NCBI RefSeq assembly: GCF_013911755.1
Contig: NZ_JACESP010000004.1
Coordinates: 1-64,000, forward strand
Direction: 5' to 3'
Length of the DNA: 64,000 nucleotides
DNA from: Sphingosinicella sp.
GTDB lineage: Bacteria > Pseudomonadota > Alphaproteobacteria > Sphingomonadales > Sphingomonadaceae
The notes below the pieces were generated by a model. The model was not told the origin of the DNA, did not search any database, and worked only from the letters and a program-made list of their open reading frames with translations. This document shows positions 1-11,599 of the stretch, one piece after another (within the stretch, counting starts at the first letter, position 1; the number at the start of each line of letters is the position of its first letter). Position numbers and translations under genes: made by a program.

Positions 1-83
1 TCTGCGCTCTGCCGACTGGCAAGGCGTGGGCCTCTAGCAGGGAAAATCGCCGACCGCAACAGCGGATCCGTGAGGGCTCAACG

Positions 84-113
84 AAAAAGGGCGACCCTTT
101 CGGATCGCCCTCT
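84..113 (-). terminator. Intrinsic terminator after carD
   Basis: A 7-bp GC-rich stem (AGGGCGA at 88-94 pairing with TCGCCCT at 105-111) is followed, on the minus strand, by a run of T. It lies about 25 nt beyond the carD stop codon, so it is the likely end of that transcript. Confidence 0.75.
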
Positions 114-138
114 TTTCAACTGAAACCAGATGCCGCCA

Positions 139-678
139 TCAGGCCGCGACAGCGTCCTGCTGCGCCTTCGCGCTGGCGAGCTTCTTCATGAGCACTTCCT
201 CGATCTTGGTCTGCGCTGCAGCCTCGTCGACGCCTTCCATGGCCGCGAGTTCGCGGGCCAGGCGGCCGATCGCCGCTTCGTAGATCTGGCGCTCGGAGTA
301 GCTCTGCTCGGGCTGATCCTCGGCGCGGTGCAGGTCGCGAACCACCTCGGCGATCGACACGAGGTCGCCCGAGTTGATCTTCGCTTCATACTCCTGCGCG
401 CGGCGCGACCACATGGTGCGCTTCACCTTGGGCTTGCCCTTCAGCGTCGTCATCGCGTCGGCGAGCGTCGCCTGGCTCGAAAGCTTGCGCATACCCACGG
501 CTTCGGCCTTGTTCATGGGAACGCGGAGCGTCATGCGCTCCTTTTCGAAGCGCAGCACATAGAGCTCCAGCTTCGCGCCCGCGATTTCGGTCGCCTGGAG
601 TTCAACAATCCGGCCGACGCCATGCTTCGGATAAACGACATGGTCGCCAACGCTGAAGCCAGGTGCCTTTGCTGCCAT
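139..678 (-). CDS. carD: CarD family transcriptional regulator
   Basis: A 179-aa protein of the CarD/CdnL family, which binds RNA polymerase beta and stabilises open promoter complexes. The N-terminal RNAP-interacting Tudor-like fold is recognisable from the opening FSVGDHVVYPKHGVGRI and the later LRVPMNK segment. The C-terminal half is helical, as expected for the DNA-binding domain. Length is typical for alphaproteobacterial CarD. It is monocistronic: a terminator follows, and the ferredoxin gene upstream on the same strand is about 270 bp away. The ATG start fits the family N-terminus. Confidence 0.93.
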   Translation of the reverse strand: MAAKAPGFSVGDHVVYPKHGVGRIVELQATEIAGAKLELYVLRFEKERMTLRVPMNKAEAVGMRKLSSQATLADAMTTLKGKPKVKRTMWSRRAQEYEAKINSGDLVSIAEVVRDLHRAEDQPEQSYSERQIYEAAIGRLARELAAMEGVDEAAAQTKIEEVLMKKLASAKAQQDAVAA

Positions 679-950
679 AGATTTGGTTCCTTCGTCAGAT
701 GTTCAAAGAGCGCGAACGTGCCCCCCCGAACCGGGCCGGGTGCACGAAAAATTCAGATTGTCCCTGCCGCGACCCTGCGTTCGGGCGGGCGGCCGGCAGG
801 TACGACCGCGCGCGGTTGATTATACAAAGCAAGAGCGCCGTTCAGGGAGCTAAAAAGCTCGCAAAACTGCGCTCATTGAGGATTATATAACAGAAAAATG
901 ACGTCGGCGCTACGCCGAATCTGCGTCAATCAGGCGCAGGCGGCGCGAAA

Positions 951-1280
951 TCAGCCCGGATTGGGCGAAAAATACTTCTCGAACTTGCCCACTTCGCCCT
1001 TGTGGGCCTCCGCGTCGTCAGGCGCATCCTTCTTGGTCGTGATATTGGGCCACTGCGCCGAATACGTGGAATTCAGCTCAAGCCACTGATCAAGCCCGTC
1101 TTCGGTATCGGGCAGAATCGCTTCGGCGGGGCATTCCGGCTCGCACACGCCGCAATCGATGCACTCATTGGGGTTGATGACGAGCATGTTCTCGCCCTCG
1201 TAGAAGCAATCCACCGGGCAGACTTCCACGCAGTCCATATACTTGCACTTGATGCAGGCTTCGGTCACCACATAGGTCAT
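951..1280 (-). CDS. fdxA: 7Fe ferredoxin (3Fe-4S/4Fe-4S) FdxA
   Basis: A 109-aa soluble electron-transfer protein. The N-terminal half has a first cluster region, [14 protein letters not shown], and a second complete 4Fe-4S motif, [12 protein letters not shown]. The first region has the spacing seen in FdxA-type ferredoxins, which carry one 3Fe-4S and one 4Fe-4S cluster. The acidic C-terminal tail ending KYFSPNPG is typical of alphaproteobacterial FdxA. It lies just downstream of the S4-domain gene and helicase on the same strand, but a 43-nt gap makes co-transcription only possible. Its physiological partner cannot be read from the sequence. Confidence 0.92.
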   Translation of the reverse strand: MTYVVTEACIKCKYMDCVEVCPVDCFYEGENMLVINPNECIDCGVCEPECPAEAILPDTEDGLDQWLELNSTYSAQWPNITTKKDAPDDAEAHKGEVGKFEKYFSPNPG

Positions 1281-1323
1281 CGCGTGTCACCTTCAAAAAC
1301 GGACGGCGTGTTTCCCGCGTCTG

Positions 1324-1634
1324 CTACACAGCGACGGTGGCCGGCGTCAATCCACCACAGCCCGGCGTGAGATCGGTATAGAGCTGGCGCGCCTCCACAT
1401 AGGGCCCACGCCGCTCGGCGAGCGCTTCCACCCGCACGATATGCACCTCTCCGCCGCGCGTGTAGCTGAGTACGGCACCGGGCCGCACGCGCACCGAGGC
1501 GCGTTCGATGACGCGGCCATCCATGCGGAGGCGGCGGCTTTCGCACAGGTCCTGCGCTTCACTGCGGGACTGGGTGCAGCGCGCGTACCAGAGCCATTTG
1601 TCGAGACGAAGCGCGGGTCCGAATACCAAGGGCA

Positions 1635-1638
<4 letters not shown>
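1324..1638 (-). CDS. S4 domain RNA-binding protein (HSP15-like)
   Basis: A 104-aa protein with an N-terminal S4 RNA-binding domain; RLDKWLWYAR near residues 11-20 is the diagnostic opening of the HSP15/RlmN-neighbour S4 family. HSP15 binds stalled 50S-nascent-chain complexes, but that role is inferred here. The ATG (1638-1636) overlaps the TGA of the upstream helicase gene by 4 bases (ATGA), so the two are probably translationally coupled. A longer frame extends upstream, but it lies antiparallel-frame inside the helicase and has shadow-like composition, so the ATG at 1638 was chosen. Confidence 0.85.
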
Positions 1639-4160
<2,522 letters not shown>

Positions 4161-4512
4161 GCTTCCTGACCGGGCTCTTCAGGCGAAGGTTTCGGTGCGG
4201 TGCACTCACGAAACAACACATCTCCCTAAAACACAACATATGGTGTCACCGATCCCTACGACACGCAAGCGACGAAACGATGAAACGAATCGTTTCGGAT
4301 GCGCCCAACGGCTCGCCGCTCAAAACCTGTCGCTTCATCGCAGCCACGGCGCTTAACCCCCCGTGTTAAATTGACATTAAGCACTCTGAACGACACTTTG
4401 CGGCTCGCGGGGAACGGTCGATTTTCGGCCAATTCCAAATTGATGGGTCGCACGCAGATAGAATGTTCGCTCCGGCGGCAATGTCTGTGTTGAAAATTGG
4501 GGCGGGGGCTTC
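4161..4512. promoter_or_regulatory. Divergent intergenic region with a candidate promoter
   Basis: This 352-bp stretch separates the divergent helicase and M23 peptidase genes and holds no convincing gene. TTGACA at 4371-4376 is a perfect -35-like hexamer directed at the M23 gene, but the hexamer 17 nt downstream (CACTTT) is a poor -10. The promoter call is therefore tentative. Confidence 0.3.
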
Positions 4513-5994
4513 GTGTTTCAACCCACCACAGGCGCTTTTGAAGGCGCGACATTCTCGATCCCGGCGCCTTCGGCGCGGGCTCCCTTTGCGTCTGCAAAGC
4601 CTGCTGCGCGTCTGGCCGCTATGCGCGGGGTGGACATCGTCGTCGATCTCGGCGCCGAAATCGGCACCAAGCGCTGGTGGCGCGGCATGGGCACGCTTGG
4701 CGCGATGCTTGGCGTTGCGGCCACCATCGCGCTGAACCCGGCGCCGCTCGTGCAGCCCGTTCAGCCCGAACTCGCGCCCACGCAGCTTGCCGCGCTCGAA
4801 ACCGTTTCGATCGCCCCTCTGGCGCAGACGCCGCAGGGCATCGCCTTTCACCAGCCCACGTCCCGCGTCACCGCGCTCGCCGAGCCGCCGGAGCGGCCGC
4901 GTATCGAAGTGACCGCGCGCCTGCGCGACGTCGACAGCTTCAACGGCGCGCTGCGCCGCGCCGGCGTTTCCGCCGCGGATGTCGCCAACGTCTCGCTGCT
5001 CGTTTCCGGCCATACAGACGTGAAATCGCTGAAGCCCGGCGCCACGATCGACCTCGTGCTCGGCCGCCGCAGCGACAAGTCGCAGCCGCGCCCGCTCGAA
5101 TCGCTCGCCTTCCGCGCCGCGTTCGACTTGCGTCTCGAAGTGAACCGCAGCCAGGCCGGCGACCTGATCGTGACGCGCGACGAGATCGCGGTCGACGACA
5201 GCCCGCTCGTCGTCGCGGGCGACGTCGGCGGCAGCCTCTACCAGTCCGCGCGCGCCTTCGGCCTGCCGAGCCGCGTCGTCGCGAGCTACATCAAGGCGCT
5301 GAGCCCCAAGGTGAATTTCCAGCGCGACGTCAGCTCGCGTGACAGCTTCCAGATGGTCGTGGAGCACCGCCGCGCCGAAACCGGCGAGACCGAGACGGGC
5401 AACCTCATCTACGCAAAGCTCGGCGGAAAACGCGATGTCGAGTTGCTGCGCTGGGTCCACAACGGCCGCACCAAATTTTTCCTCGCCGACGGCTCCTCGG
5501 CCGTTGAGGGCATGATCAAGTCGCCGGTGGCTGGCGCGCGTTTCAGCTCCGGCTTCGGCACGCGTTTCCACCCGATCCTGAAGCGCGCGCGGATGCACGC
5601 GGGCGTCGATTTCGCAGCACGCAGCGGCACGCCGGTGATGTCCACAGCGCCGGGCACCGTCATCTTCGCGGGTCGCAACGGCGGCTACGGCAACCAGGTG
5701 CAGGTGCGCCACGCCAGCGGCATCGTCACCACCTACAGCCACCTTTCGCGCATCTCATCGCGCAGCGGCCAGCGCGTCGGCGCAGGCGACGTGATTGGCA
5801 ACGTCGGCTCCACCGGGCTTTCGACCGGCCCGCACCTCCACTACGAGGTCCACGTCGCCGGCCGCCCGGTGAACCCGCGTTCCGCGAAGCTGCCGATCCA
5901 GGAACAACTGGAAGGCCAGGAGCTCGCCCGCTTCAAGGCCGAGCTGCAGCGTATGCGGCAGATGAAGCCGATCGCGGTGAGCCACGACGCGTAG
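4513..5994 (+). CDS. M23 family metallopeptidase (peptidoglycan endopeptidase)
   Basis: A 493-aa protein with a hydrophobic segment near residues 57-75 (MGTLGAMLGVAATIALNPA) that probably anchors it in the inner membrane facing the periplasm. A central OpgA/LysM-like linker follows. The C-terminal LytM/M23 catalytic domain spans about residues 340-460. Zinc-binding residues are visible: the HPI segment with HAGVDFAA, and GPHLHYEVH (HxH). Such enzymes cleave cross-links in peptidoglycan. All catalytic positions appear intact. It is a single-gene unit with its own upstream intergenic region. Confidence 0.9.
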   Translation: MFQPTTGAFEGATFSIPAPSARAPFASAKPAARLAAMRGVDIVVDLGAEIGTKRWWRGMGTLGAMLGVAATIALNPAPLVQPVQPELAPTQLAALETVSIAPLAQTPQGIAFHQPTSRVTALAEPPERPRIEVTARLRDVDSFNGALRRAGVSAADVANVSLLVSGHTDVKSLKPGATIDLVLGRRSDKSQPRPLESLAFRAAFDLRLEVNRSQAGDLIVTRDEIAVDDSPLVVAGDVGGSLYQSARAFGLPSRVVASYIKALSPKVNFQRDVSSRDSFQMVVEHRRAETGETETGNLIYAKLGGKRDVELLRWVHNGRTKFFLADGSSAVEGMIKSPVAGARFSSGFGTRFHPILKRARMHAGVDFAARSGTPVMSTAPGTVIFAGRNGGYGNQVQVRHASGIVTTYSHLSRISSRSGQRVGAGDVIGNVGSTGLSTGPHLHYEVHVAGRPVNPRSAKLPIQEQLEGQELARFKAELQRMRQMKPIAVSHDA

Positions 5995-6008
5995 GACACC
6001 CAGGCGTC

Positions 6009-6485
6009 TTAAAGTTCGTACCGCATGAAGACTGTGCCGGCGACGGGCGTTTCGTAGTAAGCCTCTGCCTCTTCAAACCCATAGCGGCGATAAAGCTGCT
6101 GCGCGGTGTGCATCGTCGGCAGCGTATCCAGCCATAGCTCCCGATAGCCCCGTGAGCGGGCCGTTGCGATAAGCCGATCGAGGAGCGCCCGACCGACACC
6201 CGCACCCCGCGCTTCTGGGCGAACGAAGAGCCGTTTCATTTCGCCCCCTCCATCCCACGGCATGGGGCGCAGCGCCGCGCAGGCCATAGGGTACCCATTG
6301 GCGGTTGCCAGCAGCAATTCACCGCCCGGTGGTGCGTATTTGCCAGGGAGCCGGGCGAGTTCGGTTTCGAAATCCTGATAGGCGAGGTCGACGTCGAGCG
6401 ATGCCTCGTACGCGCGAAAGAGCAGCCGGATGGCATCGAGCGCGGTGGGCGTGCGGACTGGTTCGATATTGAACGCGCGCATCAC
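6009..6485 (-). CDS. GNAT family N-acetyltransferase
   Basis: A 158-aa single-domain GNAT protein. The acetyl-CoA-binding signature is clear: LFVRPEARGAGVGRALLDRLI around residues 95-115, then YRELWLDTL and LYRRYGFEEAEAY at the end. The substrate cannot be predicted. It sits 31 nt downstream of the methyltransferase-like gene and is the last gene of the thrC-M16-methyltransferase run, so co-transcription is likely. Confidence 0.85.
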   Translation of the reverse strand: MMRAFNIEPVRTPTALDAIRLLFRAYEASLDVDLAYQDFETELARLPGKYAPPGGELLLATANGYPMACAALRPMPWDGGGEMKRLFVRPEARGAGVGRALLDRLIATARSRGYRELWLDTLPTMHTAQQLYRRYGFEEAEAYYETPVAGTVFMRYEL

Positions 6486-6516
6486 GACCTCGTCACGAAA
6501 CCGCGCGCGACTTCGT

Positions 6517-7377
6517 TCACCGCGACCAGCGGGCGAAGATCGCTGTCGGCAGGAGTAGCCCCCGCGCTTCCTCGCGGATCGTCATTTCGCCCGCCTGCAC
6601 GCTGCCGCCGAGCGGGCGTGTCACCTCTTCGGTGAGGTTGGCGATGGCGATGGCGGACAGGCGCACGGCGTAGGCGGTGAGGACGAGGAACTTCGAGCGG
6701 TCGTCCAGCAGTGCGGCACAGGCGCTCATCAGCGCGGCGAGCTTCTCGTCGAGTTCCCACACCTCGCCCTTGGGGCCGCGTCCGTATTTGGGCGGATCGA
6801 GGATGATGCCCGCATAGCGGCGACCGCGGCGCACCTCGCGCTCCACGAACTTCAGCGCGTCATCGATGATCCAGCGGATCGGCGCGTCGCCGAGGCCGGA
6901 GAGCTTCTGGTTTTCGACCGCCGCGCCGACCGCCTTTTTCGACGCATCGACATGCGTGACGCGTGCGCCCTTCGCGGCCATCACGAGGCTGGCGACGCCA
7001 GTGTAGCCGAAGAGGTTCAGCACCTCGTCGCCGGGCGCGATGCGGTCCGCGATCCAGTCCCACTGCGGCGCCATGTCCGGGAAGAAGGCGAGGTGGCGAA
7101 AGGGTGTGTTGGAGGCCCAGAACTTCACGCCGCCGCGCGAAAGCGGCCAGCTTGGCGGCACTTTCGGCGCGAGCGTCCAGCGCCCGCCGCCTTCCGCGTC
7201 CGATCCGCCCACGAACTCGCCGTCGGCACGCCAGTCCGGGGTGGCTGGCGTCCACATCGCCTGCGGTTCCGGGCGGATGAAGCGCCACGGGCCATAGCGC
7301 TCGAGCTTGCGGCCGTGGCCGCTGTCAACGAGGCCGAAATCGGCCCAGGGTTCGGTGACGAGCGTTTCGAGCGCCAT
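6517..7377 (-). CDS. Class I SAM-dependent rRNA methyltransferase-like protein
   Basis: A 286-aa protein of the RlmI/RlmK-like Methyltrans_SAM family. The SAM-binding motif I is VLNLFGYTGVASLVMAA, and the DPPKYGRGPKGEVW motif IV (DPPK/R) marks RNA base methyltransferases of this group. It lacks an obvious N-terminal PUA domain, so it corresponds to the short alphaproteobacterial form. The target nucleotide is unknown. Its ATG overlaps the stop codon of the M16 peptidase gene, which implies translational coupling. Confidence 0.85.
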   Translation of the reverse strand: MALETLVTEPWADFGLVDSGHGRKLERYGPWRFIRPEPQAMWTPATPDWRADGEFVGGSDAEGGGRWTLAPKVPPSWPLSRGGVKFWASNTPFRHLAFFPDMAPQWDWIADRIAPGDEVLNLFGYTGVASLVMAAKGARVTHVDASKKAVGAAVENQKLSGLGDAPIRWIIDDALKFVEREVRRGRRYAGIILDPPKYGRGPKGEVWELDEKLAALMSACAALLDDRSKFLVLTAYAVRLSAIAIANLTEEVTRPLGGSVQAGEMTIREEARGLLLPTAIFARWSR

Positions 7378-8603
7378 CAGGCCGCGAGCGCCTTCTCGGC
7401 CGCCCCCACGGAGGCGCGCGCCGATGGCCCGGCGAGCATCGCGGCGCCGGCAGCGCGGGCGTCTTCAAGCGTCACCGCATCAATTTCCGCCACAACGTCG
7501 GAGGGCTCGACGAGGCGGCCGTAGAGCGCGAGCTGACGGGCGACATAGCTCGCCTGCCCCTCCGTGCTTTCGAGGTTCATCAGCAGCCCCGCCTTCACCA
7601 GCGCGCGGGCGCGCGCCAGCTCGGCGGGCTCGAGATCCGTCACGGCACGGGCCAGTTCCTCACGCACGAGTGCCATCGCCGCCGCCGCCTCGCGCCGCTC
7701 GGTGGCGAGATACACATAGAACAGGCCCGCATCGTCGAATGCCTGCACGGCGGCATAGATGCTGTACGCAAGCCCCCGCTCCTCGCGCACCGACTGAAAC
7801 AGGCGCGAAGACATGCCGCCGCCCACGGCCTCCGCGAACAGACGCGCCGCGAAATAATCAGGCGCGAGCGCGCGCGGCGCTGCAAAACCAAGCGCGAGAT
7901 GCGCCTGCTCGAAGCGGCGCGGGTCCGCCGAAAGGCCGCCGACGAAGGTCGCTGGCTCGGGAAGCGTGGGCTCCGCATGGACGAGATCGCCGAAGCGCAC
8001 GGCGGCAAGATCGACGAGCATGTCGTGATCGACCTTGCCCGCCGCGACGAGGATCAGCCCGTCCGGCCGGTAACGCTCTTGCCAGCGTACGAGGTCCGCG
8101 CGCGCGAGACCGCCGACGCTCGACTCGTCGCCGAGGATCGAGCGGCCGAGCGGCTGGCCCGGGAAGGCGACCGACTGGAGATTGTCGAAAATAATGTCGC
8201 CCGGCGTGTCGCGCGCCTCGCCGAGTTCCTGGAGCACGACGCGTTTTTCGCGTTCGAGTTCCTCGTCGTCGAAATGCGGCAGGCGCACGAGATCGGCAAT
8301 GATGCCGGTGCCGAGCGCGAGGTCATCCGCCAGCAGGCGGGCGGAGAACACGGTCGTCTCGCGGCTCGTCGCGGCGTTGAGCTCGCCACCCACATCCTCG
8401 ATCGCCTCGGCGATGGCGCGCGCGCTGCGTCCGCCCGCGCCCTTGAACACCATGTGCTCGAAGAGGTGCGCGAGGCCGTTTTCCCGCGCGTGCTCGTGGC
8501 GCGAACCGATGTCCGCGAACAGGCCCACCGACACCGTCTCGACGCTCGGCATCTCGCGCGTCGCCACGCGAAGCCCGTTCGCGAGCGTCGAGAGACGCAT
8601 CAT
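7377..8603 (-). CDS. M16 family zinc metallopeptidase (insulinase/MPP-like)
   Basis: A 408-aa peptidase resembling the mitochondrial processing peptidase beta subunit and bacterial PqqL/YmxG-type enzymes. The inverted zinc motif HLFEH (HxxEH) is near residues 47-51, followed about 75 residues later by the downstream acidic ligand region (EKRVVLQELGEARD). Both the active N-terminal and the inactive C-terminal halves are present. The start overlaps the thrC stop by 4 nt. The thrC-M16-methyltransferase-GNAT order is common in sphingomonads. Confidence 0.9.
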   Translation of the reverse strand: MMRLSTLANGLRVATREMPSVETVSVGLFADIGSRHEHARENGLAHLFEHMVFKGAGGRSARAIAEAIEDVGGELNAATSRETTVFSARLLADDLALGTGIIADLVRLPHFDDEELEREKRVVLQELGEARDTPGDIIFDNLQSVAFPGQPLGRSILGDESSVGGLARADLVRWQERYRPDGLILVAAGKVDHDMLVDLAAVRFGDLVHAEPTLPEPATFVGGLSADPRRFEQAHLALGFAAPRALAPDYFAARLFAEAVGGGMSSRLFQSVREERGLAYSIYAAVQAFDDAGLFYVYLATERREAAAAMALVREELARAVTDLEPAELARARALVKAGLLMNLESTEGQASYVARQLALYGRLVEPSDVVAEIDAVTLEDARAAGAAMLAGPSARASVGAAEKALAA

Positions 8604-9997
8604 CTAGGCGTGGCCCTCGCCGTGACGAAATCGCGGACAGCGGCATAATCGCCGGGGAGCGACGTGAAGCTCTCCTCGCGGTCGAAGAGGCCGGAAAGGC
8701 GCGCGGGCAGCACGGGGCGCACGCCGGTCGCGCGCTCCACGGCATCGCGGAACTTCGCGGGGTGCGCGGTCGCGAGCGTCACGACGGGAATTGCGGGATC
8801 GAGATCGGCCGCGCGCGCGGCGGCGAGGCCGATCGCGGTGTGTGGATCGAGGATGTTCCCGGCCTTCTCGGAGGCCCAGCGCAGCGTGAGCGCCATCTCG
8901 TCCTCATCGACGCGGCAGCTGGTGAAGCGCTCGGCAGCGCGGGCGCGCATGGCGGCGGGAATCTCCATCACCTTCGACGCGTCGAAGGCCCGCATCATCG
9001 CGGTGAGCGTCGCGCCGTCGCGGTCCGCGAGGTCGAAGAGCAAGCGTTCGAAATTGCTCGACACCTGAATGTCCATCGAGGGTGCCGCGGTTGGCGTCAC
9101 GGTGCCAGCCGAATAGTCTCCGGCGGAGAGCGCGCGGTGCAGGATATCGTTGATGTTGGTTGCCACGATTAGCCGCGCGACGGGAAGCCCCATGCGCGCC
9201 GCGACATAGCCCGCGAACACGTCGCCGAAATTGCCCGTCGGCACCGAGAAGGCGACCGCGCGGTGCGGCGCGCCGAGGCGGACGGCGGCGTAGAAATAAT
9301 AGACGACCTGCGCCATCAGGCGCGCCCAGTTGATCGAATTGACGGCGCTGATCTCGAAGCGACTCGTCACGTCCCTATCGCCGAACATGCGCTTCACCAT
9401 CGCCTGCGCGTCGTCGAACGTGCCGGAAATCGCGATGTTGTGGATGTTGGGCGCCATCACCGTCGTCATCTGGCGGCGCTGCACGTCGCTGACGCGGCCT
9501 TCCGGGTGCAGCATGAAGACGTCGACATGCTCGCGTCCCGCAAGCGCCTGGATCGCGGCAGAGCCGGTATCGCCCGAGGTGGCGCCGACGATCGTGAGGT
9601 GGCGCCCGGCACCTTTCAGGAAATGCTCGAACAGCAGGCCGAGGAACTGCAGCGCAACGTCCTTGAACGCGAGCGTCGGGCCGTGGAACAGCTCGAGCAG
9701 GAAATGGCGTTCATCAAGCTGGACGAGCGGCGTGACCGCGGCGTGGTTGAAGCTCGCGTAGGCTTCGTCGATCAGACGCTTGAGATCCGCGTCGGCGATC
9801 GAATCGCCGGTGAAGCGGCGAAAGATCGCGAAGGCCGTGTCAGCGTAGCTGAGGCCGGAGAGCGCGGCGATCTCGTCTTTCGACAGAACCGGCCATTCCT
9901 CCGGCACGTAAAGGCCGCCGTCCGACGCGAGACCGGCGAGCGTGACGCCCCGAAAATCGAGTGCGGGTGCTCCCCCGCGCGTGCTGATGTACCGCAT
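8600..9997 (-). CDS. thrC: Threonine synthase
   Basis: A 465-aa PLP-dependent enzyme that converts O-phosphohomoserine to threonine. The N-terminal MRYISTRGG opening, the PLP-lysine segment GPTLAFKDVALQ around residue 110, and the VGATSGDTGSAA phosphate-binding loop are all present. Length and motifs match the long (group II) bacterial ThrC. It is the first gene of a four-gene minus-strand unit, with its promoter in the 145-bp region to its right. Confidence 0.95.
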   Translation of the reverse strand: MRYISTRGGAPALDFRGVTLAGLASDGGLYVPEEWPVLSKDEIAALSGLSYADTAFAIFRRFTGDSIADADLKRLIDEAYASFNHAAVTPLVQLDERHFLLELFHGPTLAFKDVALQFLGLLFEHFLKGAGRHLTIVGATSGDTGSAAIQALAGREHVDVFMLHPEGRVSDVQRRQMTTVMAPNIHNIAISGTFDDAQAMVKRMFGDRDVTSRFEISAVNSINWARLMAQVVYYFYAAVRLGAPHRAVAFSVPTGNFGDVFAGYVAARMGLPVARLIVATNINDILHRALSAGDYSAGTVTPTAAPSMDIQVSSNFERLLFDLADRDGATLTAMMRAFDASKVMEIPAAMRARAAERFTSCRVDEDEMALTLRWASEKAGNILDPHTAIGLAAARAADLDPAIPVVTLATAHPAKFRDAVERATGVRPVLPARLSGLFDREESFTSLPGDYAAVRDFVTARATPR

Positions 9998-10143
9998 AGC
10001 CGCGCGGACTTATCGGGAAGCGACGAGCATCGCAACAAATAGCGTATAATCCGGCGCTATTCCCGATCGTCATGGGGCGGGAAACAGAAAATATGAGCGC
10101 GCACCGATACGTGGCTTCCAAATAGACGTTGAGGAGAGTGGAT

Positions 10144-10551
10144 GTGACGCGCGGCAAGCCCGGAATGTGTATCGTGAACCCGGCGCTGGTGGCGGATATC
10201 GCGCCGCTTACCGGATCCCAGAGCGAAATCATGCGCCGCGCGGGCATCAGCTGGAACAGCTGGATCAAGGTCTGCGCCGGCCTGCCCATCCGGGTTTCCG
10301 TCGGCCGCCGCCTCAAGGCGCGTATTCTACCGCGCGCGCACGAGAGCGAGGGCCTGCGCCGCCGATTTCCCGCAGAAACGATGGAGGGCATAGATCGCGC
10401 GGCGCTCGACGCAGCGTTCCTGCGCCCCATTGTCCCCGCCGTATCGGCAGACTCGATCGCGCTCCCGCCGATCCGCTCGATCCGACGCGCACGGCAATTG
10501 CTCGTCGTGCGCTATCCGGCCGCGGCTTACGGCGGCGCCGCGCTTTCCTGA
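10144..10551 (+). CDS. Conserved hypothetical protein, HTH-like
   Basis: A 135-aa basic protein of unknown function. The GTG at 10144 was chosen because a GAGGAG Shine-Dalgarno lies 7 nt upstream. The segment MRRAGISWNSWIKVCAGLPI looks like a helix-turn-helix recognition region, and the C-terminal part is basic and proline-rich. This suggests nucleic-acid binding, but no family is recognised. The neighbouring plus-strand genes are also poorly characterised. Confidence 0.55.
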   Translation: MTRGKPGMCIVNPALVADIAPLTGSQSEIMRRAGISWNSWIKVCAGLPIRVSVGRRLKARILPRAHESEGLRRRFPAETMEGIDRAALDAAFLRPIVPAVSADSIALPPIRSIRRARQLLVVRYPAAAYGGAALS

Positions 10552-10598
10552 CGGGAACCTTCCGCCCCCTTCCGGGATTGTGCCCCCGGGAGAGACAC

Positions 10599-11120
10599 AT
10601 GGGCGACCGTTACCCGGACGGCATCACGCAAACGCACCTCCGCACCAGCCAATGGCACCGGAGCGCCAGCCCGCTGTCGTTCATCGTTCTTGCCACGCTC
10701 ATCCTGATCGCGGTTTCAGGAGCGCTCGGCGGCCTGCCGAACCCTTCGCGGAGCGCGGCCGGGCCGACGGCACGGCTGACGCTGGAAGCGCCCCAAATCG
10801 CGCGCAGCGGCATGGTTTTCGAAATGCGGATGCGCATCGACGCCGCGCACGCGATTGCCCAACCCGTAATCGCGGTTTCGCCCGCCTACTGGCACGAGCT
10901 GACGATCAACACGATGATCCCGGCCGCTGCCGACGAAAGCTATGGACGCGGCGGCTACCGCTTCGAATACGCGCCGCTCGCTGCGGGCGACACGCTGCGC
11001 GTCAAGGTGGACGGCCAGATTAATCCGGCACTCGTCGCCGGCACGACGGGGCGCGTTACGCTCTACGACGGGGAAACGCTGCTCGCCGCGCTTCCGGTCC
11101 GGCTTGAGGTGCGGCCCTGA
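10599..11120 (+). CDS. Hypothetical membrane-anchored periplasmic protein
   Basis: A 173-aa protein starting at an ATG preceded by GGGAGAG. One transmembrane segment (residues about 28-47, SFIVLATLILIAVSGALGG) is followed by a beta-rich periplasmic domain. Its stop codon overlaps the start of the DUF421 gene (TGATG). The two are therefore very likely a coupled pair that act together at the membrane. No enzymatic motif is visible. Confidence 0.7.
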   Translation: MGDRYPDGITQTHLRTSQWHRSASPLSFIVLATLILIAVSGALGGLPNPSRSAAGPTARLTLEAPQIARSGMVFEMRMRIDAAHAIAQPVIAVSPAYWHELTINTMIPAAADESYGRGGYRFEYAPLAAGDTLRVKVDGQINPALVAGTTGRVTLYDGETLLAALPVRLEVRP

Positions 11121-11599
11121 TGGATATCGTGCTGCGCGCCTCGGCGGTCTTCGTCATCCTCTACCTGCTGCTGCGGCTGCTCGGTAAGCGCGAGCTCGGT
11201 CAGCTGACGCCCTTCGAACTGCTGGTGATGATCGTGATGGGCGACCTTATTCAGCAGGGTGTCACGCACAATGATTTCAGCCTCACCGGCGCGCTGCTCG
11301 CCGTCGCCACATTCGGTTTCCTCGCGCTGCTGCTGAGCTGGATCACGTATTTGTTTCCCGCGATGGAGCGCCTGCTCGACGGCAAGCCGCGCGTCGTCGT
11401 GCGCGACGGCACGATCATCGTCGAGAACCTGCGACGGGACCGCGTGACGCGATCGGAACTGGAATCGGAAATGCGCCTCGCCGGCATCGCCTCACTGAAA
11501 GAGGTCGCGTGGGCGATCATCGAGCCGCAGGGCAAGATCAGCTTCATCAAGGCGCAGGGCGGGGCTTCGGAACAGCGTGATCGCAGCGATCCGGTTTAG
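11120..11599 (+). CDS. DUF421 (YetF-like) membrane protein
   Basis: A 159-aa protein with two or three N-terminal transmembrane helices and a short soluble C-terminal domain of the YetF/DUF421 type. The family opening LLRLLGKRELGQLTPFELL and the later DGTIIVENLRRDRVTRSELESE region are characteristic. Function is unproven in the family. It converges on the fumarylacetoacetate hydrolase gene with a 4-nt overlap at the stop codons. Confidence 0.85.
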   Translation: MDIVLRASAVFVILYLLLRLLGKRELGQLTPFELLVMIVMGDLIQQGVTHNDFSLTGALLAVATFGFLALLLSWITYLFPAMERLLDGKPRVVVRDGTIIVENLRRDRVTRSELESEMRLAGIASLKEVAWAIIEPQGKISFIKAQGGASEQRDRSDPV